Source: Vulcanimicrobiota bacterium (GTDB taxonomy: Bacteria > Vulcanimicrobiota > Vulcanimicrobiia > Vulcanimicrobiales > Vulcanimicrobiaceae). From it: a stretch of DNA of 61,755 bases. This document shows, piece after piece, positions 8,168 to 16,439 of this stretch. Made by a program: the position numbers and the translations under genes. The notes beneath the pieces were generated by a model, which was not told the DNA's origin, did no database searches, and was given only the letters and a program-made list of their open reading frames with translations. The stretch lies in the NCBI GenBank assembly GCA_003140855.1, contig PLLF01000108.1, positions 1-61,755 on the forward strand, written 5' to 3'. Numbering within the stretch: the stretch's first letter is position 1; each line of letters starts with the position of its first letter.

Positions 8168-9979
8168 TTACGCCGCTGAAATATCCAGAGCTTCGATGCG
8201 GTTTGAAGAATTTAGTGTAAACGTCGCGGTCGCGTTCCCTTGTGTGAAGCGCAAAAGGTACTTATAGACCGAGCCATGTGAAGATTTTTGCACGCCCCTG
8301 AATACAAAATTCTGTAACTGGCCAAGTCCAGTTGCGTCTGCTGCGAATCCTTTGAGAACCGCATCCGAGTATTCTTTGGACATTGCCGGCGTCAACTGCG
8401 CGCGATCGATTCGGCCCTGCAGCATTGAGTCGATAATCTTCCGGAAGCGTTTGGTTTGCGTCGCATTTTCGCCCTGGGCAACTTCATCGTAGGCGAGCGT
8501 GGCGAACGACGGGCGGTGATACGCCGCGGCGCAGTGGGCAAACTTCAATCCCGAAGCTGAACCTGCGCGAACGAATGCGACCATGGTGGCGTCCACGCAC
8601 GGTGGATAATCGCTGTCGTGCGATGCACCCGGAACGAGCATCTGACGAGCACGCGGTAGATACTGTAGCGCCGCGTGGCCGTACGACGGCGGTGTTGCGG
8701 GGTCATCGCTGCCGGAGATCATCAGAATCGGCGCATTGCCCTGCACCGGTGCGTTGAAAGCCGCCGATACCGGAATAACGTTCCATAAGCGGCATGCGCG
8801 TTGCTGGGCGCGTACGCGGGCATCGCCCTCGAATGTGCCTGCGCTATCACGCGCTACGGCCTGTTCGGTAATGAACGGAATGTCTTCAGCGCACGAAACC
8901 GAAAGGTTGAGGCCGTTCGCCTGAAGATTCGCGAAGAATTGTGCCTGCTGATCAACTATCTCCGCGAGCGGCGTGTAATCGCCATGATAGGCTCGCTCGA
9001 TCGTGACGGGAATGTACGCCGCGTCAGCGGCGTACATCGCGTGACGGATGCTTTCTACAAAGACCTCTTTCGAGAGCTGTACGCGCTGTGCTTGATGCGT
9101 AACCGTGTTGTCCACCGTGATCGTGATAGGGCCCGCGTCGAAGCGGTGCACCACGGCTGCGAAATGTTGGGCGAACTGGGGAAAGCGTGAGGAGCACATC
9201 GCGTCGCGACGGCAGGCGGCTTCCAATCCGTCGATCGCGGCTTGCGCTCCGCGCGCCATAGGCAGCGGTATAATATAAAAATACGGTGGCGCAACGCCTT
9301 CAAGAACGATGCTTTCTACGTGCTCCGGATGCCGGCGCGCATAAACGAGATAAAAATACGTCCCATAGGATCCGCCGAATAAGACGAGTTTCGGATAACC
9401 GAGCGCGGCCCGTAAATCATCCAAATCATCAGCGGCGGGGCTTGTCGCGTAGAGGCTGAGGTTCGCATGCGACGCAAGCCGATTGCGGCAGGATTGGACA
9501 AGTGTGTCGGGCCATAGCTGCCGGAAATAGAGTTCCGGATGACGCGGCGGAGCAAACTTGCATTGTAGCGGAGCCGATCCGCCGGTGCCGCGATTGTCGA
9601 CAAGCAGGATGTCGTAGCGACCGCGTAATGTTGCAAACGCACCAGTTGTGGCGTCTGCAAAATCGGGCGCCATCGCCGTGGCCGAGACGCCCGGTCCACC
9701 AGGATTAAAAACGATCGCGCGATGCGATGGATGCTTCGCCTTGATGAGGATGAAGCGTATACCTATCGTGCGTCCGGTGTGAGCGGCCCGATTCTCGAAG
9801 ACCGTAAAGGTGCCGCAGATCGCAGCGGCTCGGCTTTGACCGATGCGGCATGGCGCCGCCTTCAAAGGTCCCGAAGGCGTTGAGCCGGATGAAGAATAGG
9901 CAGGAGCATTGCAAAATGCGTAAATGGCGAGTGTCACAAGCACGAGGACCACACGGCCCGTCGTCGTTCGAGTCGTCAT
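8168..9979 (-). CDS. Exported alpha/beta hydrolase, S33/TAP-like peptidase family
   Basis: The 603-residue product has an N-terminal signal (VVLVLVTLAIYAFCNAPAYS). The catalytic core shows NPGGPG (92-97, oxyanion region), the nucleophile elbow GGSYGT with Ser204, ISGSDDPATP for the acid, and GASHDSDYPPC for the His. This layout is that of secreted tripeptidyl aminopeptidase-like proteins of family S33 with a TAP-like C-terminal part. An extra C-terminal domain of about 110 residues (from FRKIIDSMLQGRID) is of unknown role. The substrate is probably a small peptide or ester. Confidence 0.85.
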   Translation of the reverse strand: MTTRTTTGRVVLVLVTLAIYAFCNAPAYSSSGSTPSGPLKAAPCRIGQSRAAAICGTFTVFENRAAHTGRTIGIRFILIKAKHPSHRAIVFNPGGPGVSATAMAPDFADATTGAFATLRGRYDILLVDNRGTGGSAPLQCKFAPPRHPELYFRQLWPDTLVQSCRNRLASHANLSLYATSPAADDLDDLRAALGYPKLVLFGGSYGTYFYLVYARRHPEHVESIVLEGVAPPYFYIIPLPMARGAQAAIDGLEAACRRDAMCSSRFPQFAQHFAAVVHRFDAGPITITVDNTVTHQAQRVQLSKEVFVESIRHAMYAADAAYIPVTIERAYHGDYTPLAEIVDQQAQFFANLQANGLNLSVSCAEDIPFITEQAVARDSAGTFEGDARVRAQQRACRLWNVIPVSAAFNAPVQGNAPILMISGSDDPATPPSYGHAALQYLPRARQMLVPGASHDSDYPPCVDATMVAFVRAGSASGLKFAHCAAAYHRPSFATLAYDEVAQGENATQTKRFRKIIDSMLQGRIDRAQLTPAMSKEYSDAVLKGFAADATGLGQLQNFVFRGVQKSSHGSVYKYLLRFTQGNATATFTLNSSNRIEALDISAA

Positions 9980-10090
9980 GGTGGCTACTGCGGCCGACCA
10001 GTTGGTGGCTCCTTTTTCGGCTCTTAAGGCGTGTACGTAAGTATTGACGGCCGTCAGTGAGTTAGAGCGAAATCCGAACGAAAATCGCTA

Positions 10091-10136
10091 GTAAGGGTGA
10101 AATGGCGCTAAAAGGTGAGACAACGCCATTCTAACT
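10091..10136 (+). repeat. Interspersed repeat copy 6 (degenerate remnant)
   Basis: Keeps GGGTGAAATGGCGC and GGTGAGACAACGCCATTCTAAC, the 3' half of the repeat consensus. The 30-bp direct units are lost. Confidence 0.6.
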
Positions 10137-10211
10137 TGCAGTAAATCTTTTAATTAAGTTCTCTCGGGGCTCAGCTTCAGCACCTCGATTCTGTAAGACC
10201 AAAACCAAGAA

Positions 10212-10239
10212 AACCGGCAAATGAGCCGGGCCTTTTTTA
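10212..10239. terminator. Terminator hairpin with T6 tail
   Basis: CCGGC/GCCGG stem with loop AAATGA, then GCCTTTTTTAT on the plus strand. On the minus strand it is followed by TTTTC, so it may also end the anti-sigma gene, whose stop is at 10275. Confidence 0.65.
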
Positions 10240-10274
10240 TTGCGCTGCGCTGCTGGCATTAAAAGTCCCGTTCC

Positions 10275-11063
10275 CTAAGGCTTCACGTAAAGCTTCATTG
10301 TGGTCCCCGTGTCGGGTGCGTGCAGTTCGCGTCGCGGTAAAGCAACGCCGCGCATCGCAGCCTGAATGGCTTCGATCTCCTTTGCGCTGATGCCGTCACT
10401 CTGCGTCGCCATCATGACTTGATTGCCGTTGCGCCAAGCAAAGTGCTCGTGCTTCACGAGTGCCGGTCGCCCATTGGGCGCGAGACCGTCGGCTTCGAAC
10501 ATGTATTTCGGTTGCAGCCCGTCCTGCGGATTGAACTGCTCCGCCATCAAGTCAAACGAGCGGCCATCGGCGCGGTGATAGCTAAAGGTCACTGACGGGG
10601 GTCCGACGCTCCAGGAATGCGTTATTTTCGAGTAGACTCCCATGGGAGTCGTCTGGATTTTCGCGGAGACAACATCGTTCGGCAGACCGGCCGGCGGAAC
10701 GATAGCGAAACGTACACGCGACTGCGCGCTTGCAAGCGTCGCGTAGCGCGATTGCGATGACAATGTCGAAAACAGCGATTTAGGTGCAGGCGGCGGCGCA
10801 ATACCCCCCAGCGCTTGCAAGGCCGCACGGTAACGCGCTTCGATAGTTTGAACGAGTGCCGGAGAGATTGAAGGCAGAGCGATGACAAGCATGGCAATAA
10901 TCACGGCGGCCGAGATCGCAAGCCGCAGATAGGGCGGCATGTAGCGCGGAGGGGCCGGCTGTTGCAAAATCTTTCGTTGAATTTGGTGAAGCATGACGGG
11001 CGGCGCATCGATTCCGCGAACCATCGTATCCAAGCTCGCACGGATGCGTGCATCACTGAACAT
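10275..11063 (-). CDS. Probable membrane anti-sigma factor
   Basis: The 262-residue product has a short cytoplasmic N-terminus, one transmembrane helix at about 45-64 (YLRLAISAAVIIAMLVIALP) and a long extracytoplasmic domain (about 100-262). It overlaps the end of the ECF sigma gene by 11 bp, the usual layout of a sigma/anti-sigma pair. No zinc-binding HxxxCxxC motif is seen, so it is not a ZAS-type protein. The external domain may sense an envelope signal; this is inferred from position only. Confidence 0.7.
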   Translation of the reverse strand: MFSDARIRASLDTMVRGIDAPPVMLHQIQRKILQQPAPPRYMPPYLRLAISAAVIIAMLVIALPSISPALVQTIEARYRAALQALGGIAPPPAPKSLFSTLSSQSRYATLASAQSRVRFAIVPPAGLPNDVVSAKIQTTPMGVYSKITHSWSVGPPSVTFSYHRADGRSFDLMAEQFNPQDGLQPKYMFEADGLAPNGRPALVKHEHFAWRNGNQVMMATQSDGISAKEIEAIQAAMRGVALPRRELHAPDTGTTMKLYVKP

Positions 11064-11607
11064 TTGGAAGTACCTCCTCGGACGAGTGTATGGCCTGCGT
11101 CGTTGTGGAAAGGGCTTTACGCAACGCTCTGCGCGCGAGCATGAGGTGGAAACGAACGGTGGACGACCGCAACCCCGTTGCCGCAGCGATTTCGCTACTG
11201 TTCAGACCCGCATAGTAATGAAGAATAATCGCACCTCGCTGTACGACGGGAAGTACAGCAAGCGCATTGTAGAGATCCAAGGCGTCGCTTTGATCGAAAT
11301 GAATTGCGCGGTCGGTCAGGGGACCCAGCGTTAGCGTGGGAGGACGGCGGCGTGCCGCTGTAATCGCATGATTGACGATGACCTTGTAGCTCCACGTGCG
11401 GAAGGTTTCGGTATGCTTGAGCATGGGCAACGAACGTGCGATTGAGGCACACGCCTCTTGCGCGGCATCCTCGGCGAGACCCTGATCGCGAAGAATACTG
11501 AATGCTATCCGGTAGGCTTCCGGCCAAACGGCAGTAATGAGAAGCTCGATCGCATCACCGCCGGACCGGGCGCTTTCGATAAGTCCGCTTTCCAGAGTTA
11601 ATGGCAC
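11053..11607 (-). CDS. ECF-family RNA polymerase sigma factor
   Basis: The 184-residue product has region 2 at about 20-90 (AYRIAFSILRDQGLAEDAAQ, then FRTWSYKVIVNHAITAARRR) and region 4 at about 112-165 (ALAVLPVVQRGAIILHYYAG, then EIAAATGLRSSTVRFHLMLA). GTG start at 11607 with GGAG eight bases upstream. It is cotranscribed with the anti-sigma gene, which it overlaps. Its target promoters are not evident. Confidence 0.93.
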   Translation of the reverse strand: MPLTLESGLIESARSGGDAIELLITAVWPEAYRIAFSILRDQGLAEDAAQEACASIARSLPMLKHTETFRTWSYKVIVNHAITAARRRPPTLTLGPLTDRAIHFDQSDALDLYNALAVLPVVQRGAIILHYYAGLNSSEIAAATGLRSSTVRFHLMLARRALRKALSTTTQAIHSSEEVLPNVQ

Positions 11608-11688
11608 GTTGGCGGCTCCATGTGGAAGGACCGTTTCCTATATAGACGTCACTAACCGTCCAAGTGTTGGCCACTACCTTCTGAAATC

Positions 11689-11815
11689 GAGATACTGTGA
11701 AATGCGGGCGAAAACGGGGAGATACTGTGAAATGCGGCCAAATCGTGAGACAACGCCGTTCTAGTGATGCCTCGCGGTATCTCGCCAAAAACGGGCAGAT
11801 ACTGCGAAATAAGGC
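11689..11815 (+). repeat. Interspersed repeat copy 7 (best consensus copy plus left-end form)
   Basis: AGATACTGTGAAATGCGG occurs at 11690 and again at 11720, then AAATCGTGAGACAACGCCGTT. A left-end type follows (CTCGCGGTATCTCGCC, AAAAACGGGC, AGATACTGCGAAATAAGGC) and stops abruptly at 11815, where the coding remnant of a protease begins. Confidence 0.9.
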
Positions 11816-12016
11816 ATCGGCCCACTCGATTTGGCGGGCTGGACGTTTCCGCACTGGCTTTCTTACGTGACGCAAAATGCGCCGTCGTTCGAATCCGAAG
11901 ACTACGACGGCCTCATCGGGCAAGACGTTTTACGCAACTATGACGTATGGCTCGATTATCCGCATTTGCGCGTGTATCTGCGTCCGAACGATCGCTTCCG
12001 CCAGCGCTGGGGATAG
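11816..12016 (+). pseudogene. C-terminal remnant of a retropepsin-like aspartyl protease
   Basis: The frame right after the repeat encodes IGPLDLAGWTFPHW followed by GLIGQDVLRNYDVWLDYPH and a basic end. This matches the tail of bacterial gag-polyprotein/aspartyl-protease-like proteins (second 'GxDxL' loop and C-terminal strand). The catalytic DTG and N-terminal two thirds are absent; repeat copy 7 sits where they should be. About 66 residues are left, with no start codon other than a TTG at 11831. Confidence 0.65.
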
Positions 12017-12017
12017 T

Positions 12018-13040
12018 TTAGGCGGGCGGCCGGAAGAGTCGCAGGCCCGCAACCCATTCCCGGCTTGACTTTCCGGGCATCCAAATGAGCAGCAGCGCCA
12101 TAATTCCGTAGATCGGCAGATGACCGATCAATTCGGTTGTGCCGAAATACGTCAGGGTCAGGTTCATCGGCAACCAAGCGAGGATGATGACCTCGCGCGT
12201 AAAGATTGCGAACAATAGACACAATCCGATCAGAAGTTCGACCGAGGCCGCCACGAGTACGAACGTATGGTTGGAAAGCGGCAGGCTGAAGTACGCGGTA
12301 AAGTTGATCGGGTAGCGCTGCAGGAACGCTAGCGCAAGCGGCAAGTTTGCCAGTTTTTCCGTAAAGGCGACAATCACAAAACTCGCGCCGATGCCGATGC
12401 GCAGCGCCGTCACCGCATGGCGAGCGAGCGCCGCGGGCGGCTCAAACCGCGGAAACATGAAGCGGTCGATGGCGATCGGTCCGCGGCCGGCCAAGAAAAA
12501 GAACGCCGCAACGCCGAGATATAAAGCATTGTCGAGCATCGGCTGAAGGCCGGCGATGAAAACTCCCGCGAGCCATAACGCTACCATGAGGAGCGCCGCC
12601 AGCCGGGTGAGGCCTCCGTAAAACAGTGAGACGCTTACCCAGATTTCGATCAGGCCGCACACGTATGCCGCGGCGCCATACAAGTGGACATTCGGCGAGA
12701 ACAGCATGCCGTTGAGTCCATCGTAAAACAGCGGTATCGCCACGTGCAGGCCGATGATAAGCGGAAGCAGCGCGTAGACGATGCGCAATCCTTCCGGCGT
12801 CGCGCCGAAGTACTCCGGCGATGGCAGGAAATCACGCCCGCCGCGCGCGCGCCAGACGAATGCCAGCGCCGCGGTAATAACGGCAACGGCGACCGCGCAA
12901 ACGATCGGACCCGCCGAGAAGGACAAGTCCCAGCGCAACGGATATCTCGCGGCATCGATGAACCATTTTTCGTGCGCGCGGGCTTGGATCGGGAGAAGAG
13001 CCATCAAGCCGATTGCGAATGCCGCGCGCCGCAGTCGCAT
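12018..13040 (-). CDS. DoxX-like polytopic membrane protein
   Basis: The 340-residue product has a cleavable-looking N-terminus (MRLRRAAFAIGLMALLPIQARA) followed by HEKWFID and about eight membrane helices. The second half (GIGASFVIVAFTEKLANLPLALAFLQRYP, here read in parts) resembles DoxX/DoxD membrane subunits, known from thiosulfate:quinone oxidoreductase and related redox proteins. It is the last gene of a tight leftward operon (HiPIP, BNR propeller, MoaD, DoxX; 2 bp from moaD). The substrate is unknown. Confidence 0.75.
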   Translation of the reverse strand: MRLRRAAFAIGLMALLPIQARAHEKWFIDAARYPLRWDLSFSAGPIVCAVAVAVITAALAFVWRARGGRDFLPSPEYFGATPEGLRIVYALLPLIIGLHVAIPLFYDGLNGMLFSPNVHLYGAAAYVCGLIEIWVSVSLFYGGLTRLAALLMVALWLAGVFIAGLQPMLDNALYLGVAAFFFLAGRGPIAIDRFMFPRFEPPAALARHAVTALRIGIGASFVIVAFTEKLANLPLALAFLQRYPINFTAYFSLPLSNHTFVLVAASVELLIGLCLLFAIFTREVIILAWLPMNLTLTYFGTTELIGHLPIYGIMALLLIWMPGKSSREWVAGLRLFRPPA

Positions 13041-13042
13041 GG

Positions 13043-13339
13043 CTATCCGCCCGCTATCGCGCCGACGATGAGAAACGGTTCGGAACCCGCGGCGACGGCT
13101 TCGGGAAGCGGTGAGTCTGGCGAGTCATGCGAGAGATCTTTTTCGCAGGCGAAAAATCGTATGTAAGGCCGCCTTTTTTGCGTAACGTTGTCCCGGATCG
13201 TGCCGCGCAGCGTCGGATAGCACGCTTCGAGCGCGTCGACGACGGAACGCGCCGTTGCCGCGCCCTCTACCGCGAGCTCGAGCTCGCCATTAATCCGCGC
13301 GAGCGTGCGCAGATGCGCCGGGAGCACGACCCGGATCAT
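13043..13339 (-). CDS. MoaD/ThiS-family ubiquitin-like sulfur carrier
   Basis: A 98-residue beta-grasp protein: [25 protein letters not shown] start, [14 protein letters not shown] helix, and the diagnostic C-terminal Gly-Gly (IVGAIAGG). The C-terminal glycine is usually adenylated and loaded with sulfur. It overlaps the BNR gene by 4 bp. No E1-like MoeB/ThiF or MoaE gene is nearby, so this is probably a dedicated carrier rather than molybdopterin synthase. MoaD-BNR propeller pairs are a recurring but uncharacterised neighbourhood. Confidence 0.85.
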   Translation of the reverse strand: MIRVVLPAHLRTLARINGELELAVEGAATARSVVDALEACYPTLRGTIRDNVTQKRRPYIRFFACEKDLSHDSPDSPLPEAVAAGSEPFLIVGAIAGG

Positions 13340-14451
13340 GCCAGCGTTTGTACTTCGACCGACAAGACCGCCGGAAGGTCGCGCACGATCGGCTTCCAGC
13401 TATCCCCGGCATCGGATGAGGCATACACTTGGCCGCCGGTCGTGCCGAAATAGATCCCGCACGAATCGAGCGAGTCGACCGCCATCGCGTCGCGCAGGAC
13501 GTTGACGTAGCAATCGCTTTGCGGCAGCCCTTTGGTCATCGCTTCCCATTCGTTCCCGCCGGTGCGGCTGCGGTAGACGCGCAGCTTAGCCTCGGGCACA
13601 AAATGCTCGCTGTCGCTCTTGATGGGCACGACGTAGATCGTTGCGGGCTCGTGGGCATGCACATCGATTGGAAAACCGAAATCCGTCGGCAAATTTCCGC
13701 TGACTTCTTGCCACTTATCTCCGCCGTTGTCGCTGCGCATGACGTCCCAATGTTTTTGCATGAACAGCACGTCGGGGCGCGACGGGTGCATCGCGATCCG
13801 GTGAACGCAGTGGCCGACCTCGGCCGTCGGATCCGGGATGTACTCCGATCGCAGTCCTTGATTTATCGGACGCCACGTCTTCCCGCTGTCGTCGCTGCGG
13901 AAGGCGCCGGCAGCGGAGATCGCGACGAACATTCTCTCTGTATTTTTTGGATCGAGCAGAATCGTGTTCAAGCACATTCCGCCGGCGCCGGGCTGCCACG
14001 AGCTGCCGGTTTTGTGTTCGCGCAAACCCGAAAGCTCTTGCCAGTTCTGGCCGCCGTCGGTGGTGCGAAACAGTGCCGCGTCTTCGACGCCGGCGTACAC
14101 CGTGTCCGGATCGTTTAGCGACGGCTCAAAGTGCCAAACGCGTTTGAACTCCCAAGGACGGGCGGTGCCGTCGTACCATTGATGCGTACCCGGAACGCCG
14201 TCATATTCGAACTTGTTGCCAACCGGCTCCCAGGTTTTGCCGCCGTCGTTCGAACGCTGTACGACTTGCCCGAACCAGCTGCTCGTCTGCGATGCATACA
14301 AGCGGTCCGGGTCGGCGGGCGATCCTTTCACGTGGTAAATCTCCCAGCCCGCGAAGTGCGGGCCGGCGATGTCCCACTTTTCGCGCTTTCCATCCGATGT
14401 CAGGATGAACGCGCCTTTGCGCGTGCCGACCAAGACGCGTACTGCGCTCAT
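13336..14451 (-). CDS. BNR/Asp-box beta-propeller protein (VPS10/Ycf48-like)
   Basis: The 371-residue product starts [21 protein letters not shown], with no signal peptide. Repeated Asp-boxes are clear: [60 protein letters not shown] and [12 protein letters not shown], which imply six or seven blades. Such propellers are often labelled exo-alpha-sialidase, but sialidase catalytic residues are not evident. Translational coupling to the MoaD-like carrier suggests a scaffold or a protein modified by or bound to it. Confidence 0.85.
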   Translation of the reverse strand: MSAVRVLVGTRKGAFILTSDGKREKWDIAGPHFAGWEIYHVKGSPADPDRLYASQTSSWFGQVVQRSNDGGKTWEPVGNKFEYDGVPGTHQWYDGTARPWEFKRVWHFEPSLNDPDTVYAGVEDAALFRTTDGGQNWQELSGLREHKTGSSWQPGAGGMCLNTILLDPKNTERMFVAISAAGAFRSDDSGKTWRPINQGLRSEYIPDPTAEVGHCVHRIAMHPSRPDVLFMQKHWDVMRSDNGGDKWQEVSGNLPTDFGFPIDVHAHEPATIYVVPIKSDSEHFVPEAKLRVYRSRTGGNEWEAMTKGLPQSDCYVNVLRDAMAVDSLDSCGIYFGTTGGQVYASSDAGDSWKPIVRDLPAVLSVEVQTLA

Positions 14452-14454
14452 CTG

Positions 14455-14724
14455 CTAATGCTTTTTTGCCCAGGCGATACACCAGCCGTTGGGGCTAATC
14501 TTCCCGTGGACGATCGAGCACCCGTTGGGTTTCTTGAAAAACTGGCAACCCGAGCACTTTTGACCGGCCGGGCCGGGTTTGTCCTGGTACTTAAATTGTT
14601 TCTTGTTGTCGGCCGCTTCGGCAGTCGAGAAAGCGCCTGCCGCCAGCATGCCGGCCAGCGCGGGCAGCACGATGAGCTGCTTGAGCGCGTCGCCGCGCGT
14701 CACGTTCTTACTTGAATGGTCCAT
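14455..14724 (-). CDS. High-potential iron-sulfur protein (HiPIP)
   Basis: The 89-residue product has an export signal (residues about 1-38, ending STAEA) and a mature domain with four cluster Cys at 57, 60, 69 and 82 in the HiPIP pattern (CSGCQFF, GCSIVHG, NGWCIAW). HiPIPs are periplasmic one-electron carriers between quinol oxidases or reaction centres and terminal acceptors. A strong AAGGAGG lies upstream of the ATG at 14724. It leads the HiPIP-BNR-MoaD-DoxX operon, divergent from DUF2269. Confidence 0.93.
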   Translation of the reverse strand: MDHSSKNVTRGDALKQLIVLPALAGMLAAGAFSTAEAADNKKQFKYQDKPGPAGQKCSGCQFFKKPNGCSIVHGKISPNGWCIAWAKKH

Positions 14725-14809
14725 GGATTTCTGAGCCTCCTTAGCGAAAAAGGCGGGAGCCTGAATCTTGCTTAAGAGCGTCTCCGGGGACCTGCAAGAG
14801 CGGTGAACG
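14725..14809. promoter_or_regulatory. 85-bp divergent intergenic region
   Basis: Separates the leftward HiPIP operon from the rightward DUF2269/rhodanese-MBL operon, so it must hold two promoters. No unambiguous -35/-10 boxes could be chosen by eye. Confidence 0.4.
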
Positions 14810-15298
14810 ATGTATAGCGTCTATCTATTGTTGAAGCTCGTCCACGTTGTAGCCGTGGTGGCATTTCTCGGCAATATTTCCACAGGATTGTTTTGGAAGG
14901 CGATCGCGGATCGCACGGGCCGGCCGGAGATCGTGGCGCACACGCTGCGCGGCATCATCCTGAGCGATCGACTGATCACCATACCGTCCATCGTCGTTAT
15001 CCTCATCGGGGGTTTCGGTGCAGCCTTGGTCGGAGGCTGGACAATACTGGGAACGGGATGGATTCTGTGGTCGCTGATCCTGTTCATCATCGCGGGGATC
15101 GCATTCGGTCCGGTTTCGCGCGCGCAGCGCGAGCTTGCTGATCTCGCGGCGGGCGGAGCACCGGGACTGGTTGCTAGCGAGTCGTACCGCAGGCTTTCGC
15201 ACCGCTGGGAGCTCTGGGGAACGGTGGCGTTGGTCGCGCCGCTGTTGGCGCTCGTCCTCATGATACTCAAGCCCGCGCTCGTCGCATTCCATCGCTAA
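14810..15298 (+). CDS. DUF2269-like integral membrane protein
   Basis: A 162-residue protein with four hydrophobic segments (LLLKLVHVVAVVAFLGNIS; IPSIVVILIGGFGAALVGG; GWILWSLILFIIAGIAFG; ALVAPLLALVLMILKP). The first helix has a His (KLVHVV) and a conserved-looking GNI, as in DUF2269 proteins, which may bind heme or take part in electron transfer. It ends 10 bp before the rhodanese-MBL gene and probably shares its transcript. Confidence 0.75.
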   Translation: MYSVYLLLKLVHVVAVVAFLGNISTGLFWKAIADRTGRPEIVAHTLRGIILSDRLITIPSIVVILIGGFGAALVGGWTILGTGWILWSLILFIIAGIAFGPVSRAQRELADLAAGGAPGLVASESYRRLSHRWELWGTVALVAPLLALVLMILKPALVAFHR

Positions 15299-15308
15299 GG
15301 AGAAGATC

Positions 15309-16439
15309 GTGGAGCATTCCGTCGACATCGCGCACTTTGACCGCTTGCTGCAGGGCAACGACTCCGGTGCAGTGCTCCTGGATGCGCGCAGCGCGCTCGA
15401 CTCGCAGCGCTGGCATCCGGATGGGCCCGGCATAGCGACCTTCGCAAATGTTCCCTATTCGGAATTCGTCGAAGATGAAGATGGGGCGCTCGCGCGCGTT
15501 CCGCAGGCTGATTCGATCTACGTGCTCTGCGCGCGCGGCCAGTCGTCACAGTACGTGACGGGCGTGTTGCGGGAGCGTGGACGAAACGCCATCAACGTCG
15601 AGGGCGGCATGATGGCGTGGGCGGCGCACCATCGAGTGATTCATTTGAATGACGCCGGTGACGGTGTCGCCATCTACCAAGTTGTGCGCCCCGCCAAAGG
15701 CTGCTTGTCGTATATGGTTTGCTCCGGGGGCGAAGCGCTGATTGTCGATGCGACGCGGTACGGCGGGGTGTATCGCGAGTTCGCCGAACGCAACGCACTT
15801 CGAATCGCCGCGGTCGCCGACACGCATCTGCACGCCGATCATCTTTCCGGCGGCGCGGCATTGTCGAGCGAATCAGGCGCCGGTTACCACTTGGCCGATG
15901 AAGACGCGCAAGGCAGCGCGCTGCAGCGCCAGGCAATGCCCAAGCATTTTGAAATCGGCGATGCAAAAATTCGCGTGCTGACGCTGCCCGTTCCCGGACA
16001 TACGCTCGGCAGCACGGCGCTGCTCGTCAACGATCGCTACTTGATTAGCGGCGATACGTTATTGCCGGAAGGCGTCGGCAGGCCCGACTTGGGCAACAAA
16101 GCTCGCGAGTGGACGGAGTACCTCTACCAATCGCTCTCGGAAGTCCTAGGCAAGCTCGATCCGCAAACGGCAGTGCTGCCGGCGCACGCGGCGTCAGCCG
16201 CGCAGTTCGATGCGCGCGGCGCGTGCCAACGCGAGCTCGGCACACTGCTCGCAACGGCCAAGATCGCGGATCGCGGCGCATTCGTCGACGGCGTGGAAGA
16301 GCGCGTGTCGCGATCCAGCCAGCCTGCGGCCTACGCGGAGATACGAAAGATCAACCTTGGGGGACCGGCTTCCCCCGAACGTGCACAGGAGCTCGAAATC
16401 GGCATGAACCAGTGCGCGCTTTCTTCCGCTACGGCATAG
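15309..16439 (+). CDS. Rhodanese domain fused to metallo-beta-lactamase (persulfide dioxygenase-like)
   Basis: GTG start with GGAGA upstream. Residues 1-110 are a rhodanese domain with active-site Cys74 in CARGQSS. Residues about 120-376 are an MBL-fold metal hydrolase/dioxygenase with THLHADH at 172-178, PGHTLGS and SGDTLLPEG. The combination points to persulfide or thiosulfate sulfur handling. The rhodanese comes first, unlike most ETHE1-rhodanese fusions, where the MBL domain comes first. Its 3' end overlaps the convergent cytochrome gene by 11 bp. Confidence 0.88.
   Translation: MEHSVDIAHFDRLLQGNDSGAVLLDARSALDSQRWHPDGPGIATFANVPYSEFVEDEDGALARVPQADSIYVLCARGQSSQYVTGVLRERGRNAINVEGGMMAWAAHHRVIHLNDAGDGVAIYQVVRPAKGCLSYMVCSGGEALIVDATRYGGVYREFAERNALRIAAVADTHLHADHLSGGAALSSESGAGYHLADEDAQGSALQRQAMPKHFEIGDAKIRVLTLPVPGHTLGSTALLVNDRYLISGDTLLPEGVGRPDLGNKAREWTEYLYQSLSEVLGKLDPQTAVLPAHAASAAQFDARGACQRELGTLLATAKIADRGAFVDGVEERVSRSSQPAAYAEIRKINLGGPASPERAQELEIGMNQCALSSATA

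Larger units (their letters stand above)
9980..10274. other. Intergenic with degenerate repeat 6 and terminator
   Basis: No gene seen. It holds a short diverged repeat remnant (10091-10136) and a hairpin with a T run (10212-10239). Confidence 0.5.

Noticed and set aside
11690-11750. CRISPR-like array (direct repeats 30 bp apart)
   Set aside because: Only two units per locus and no unique spacers of regular length; no cas genes in the window.
393-11815. Integron gene cassettes with attC sites
   Set aside because: Cassette-like spacing is suggestive, but the repeats lack the attC R/L box pattern, genes lie on both strands and no integrase is present.
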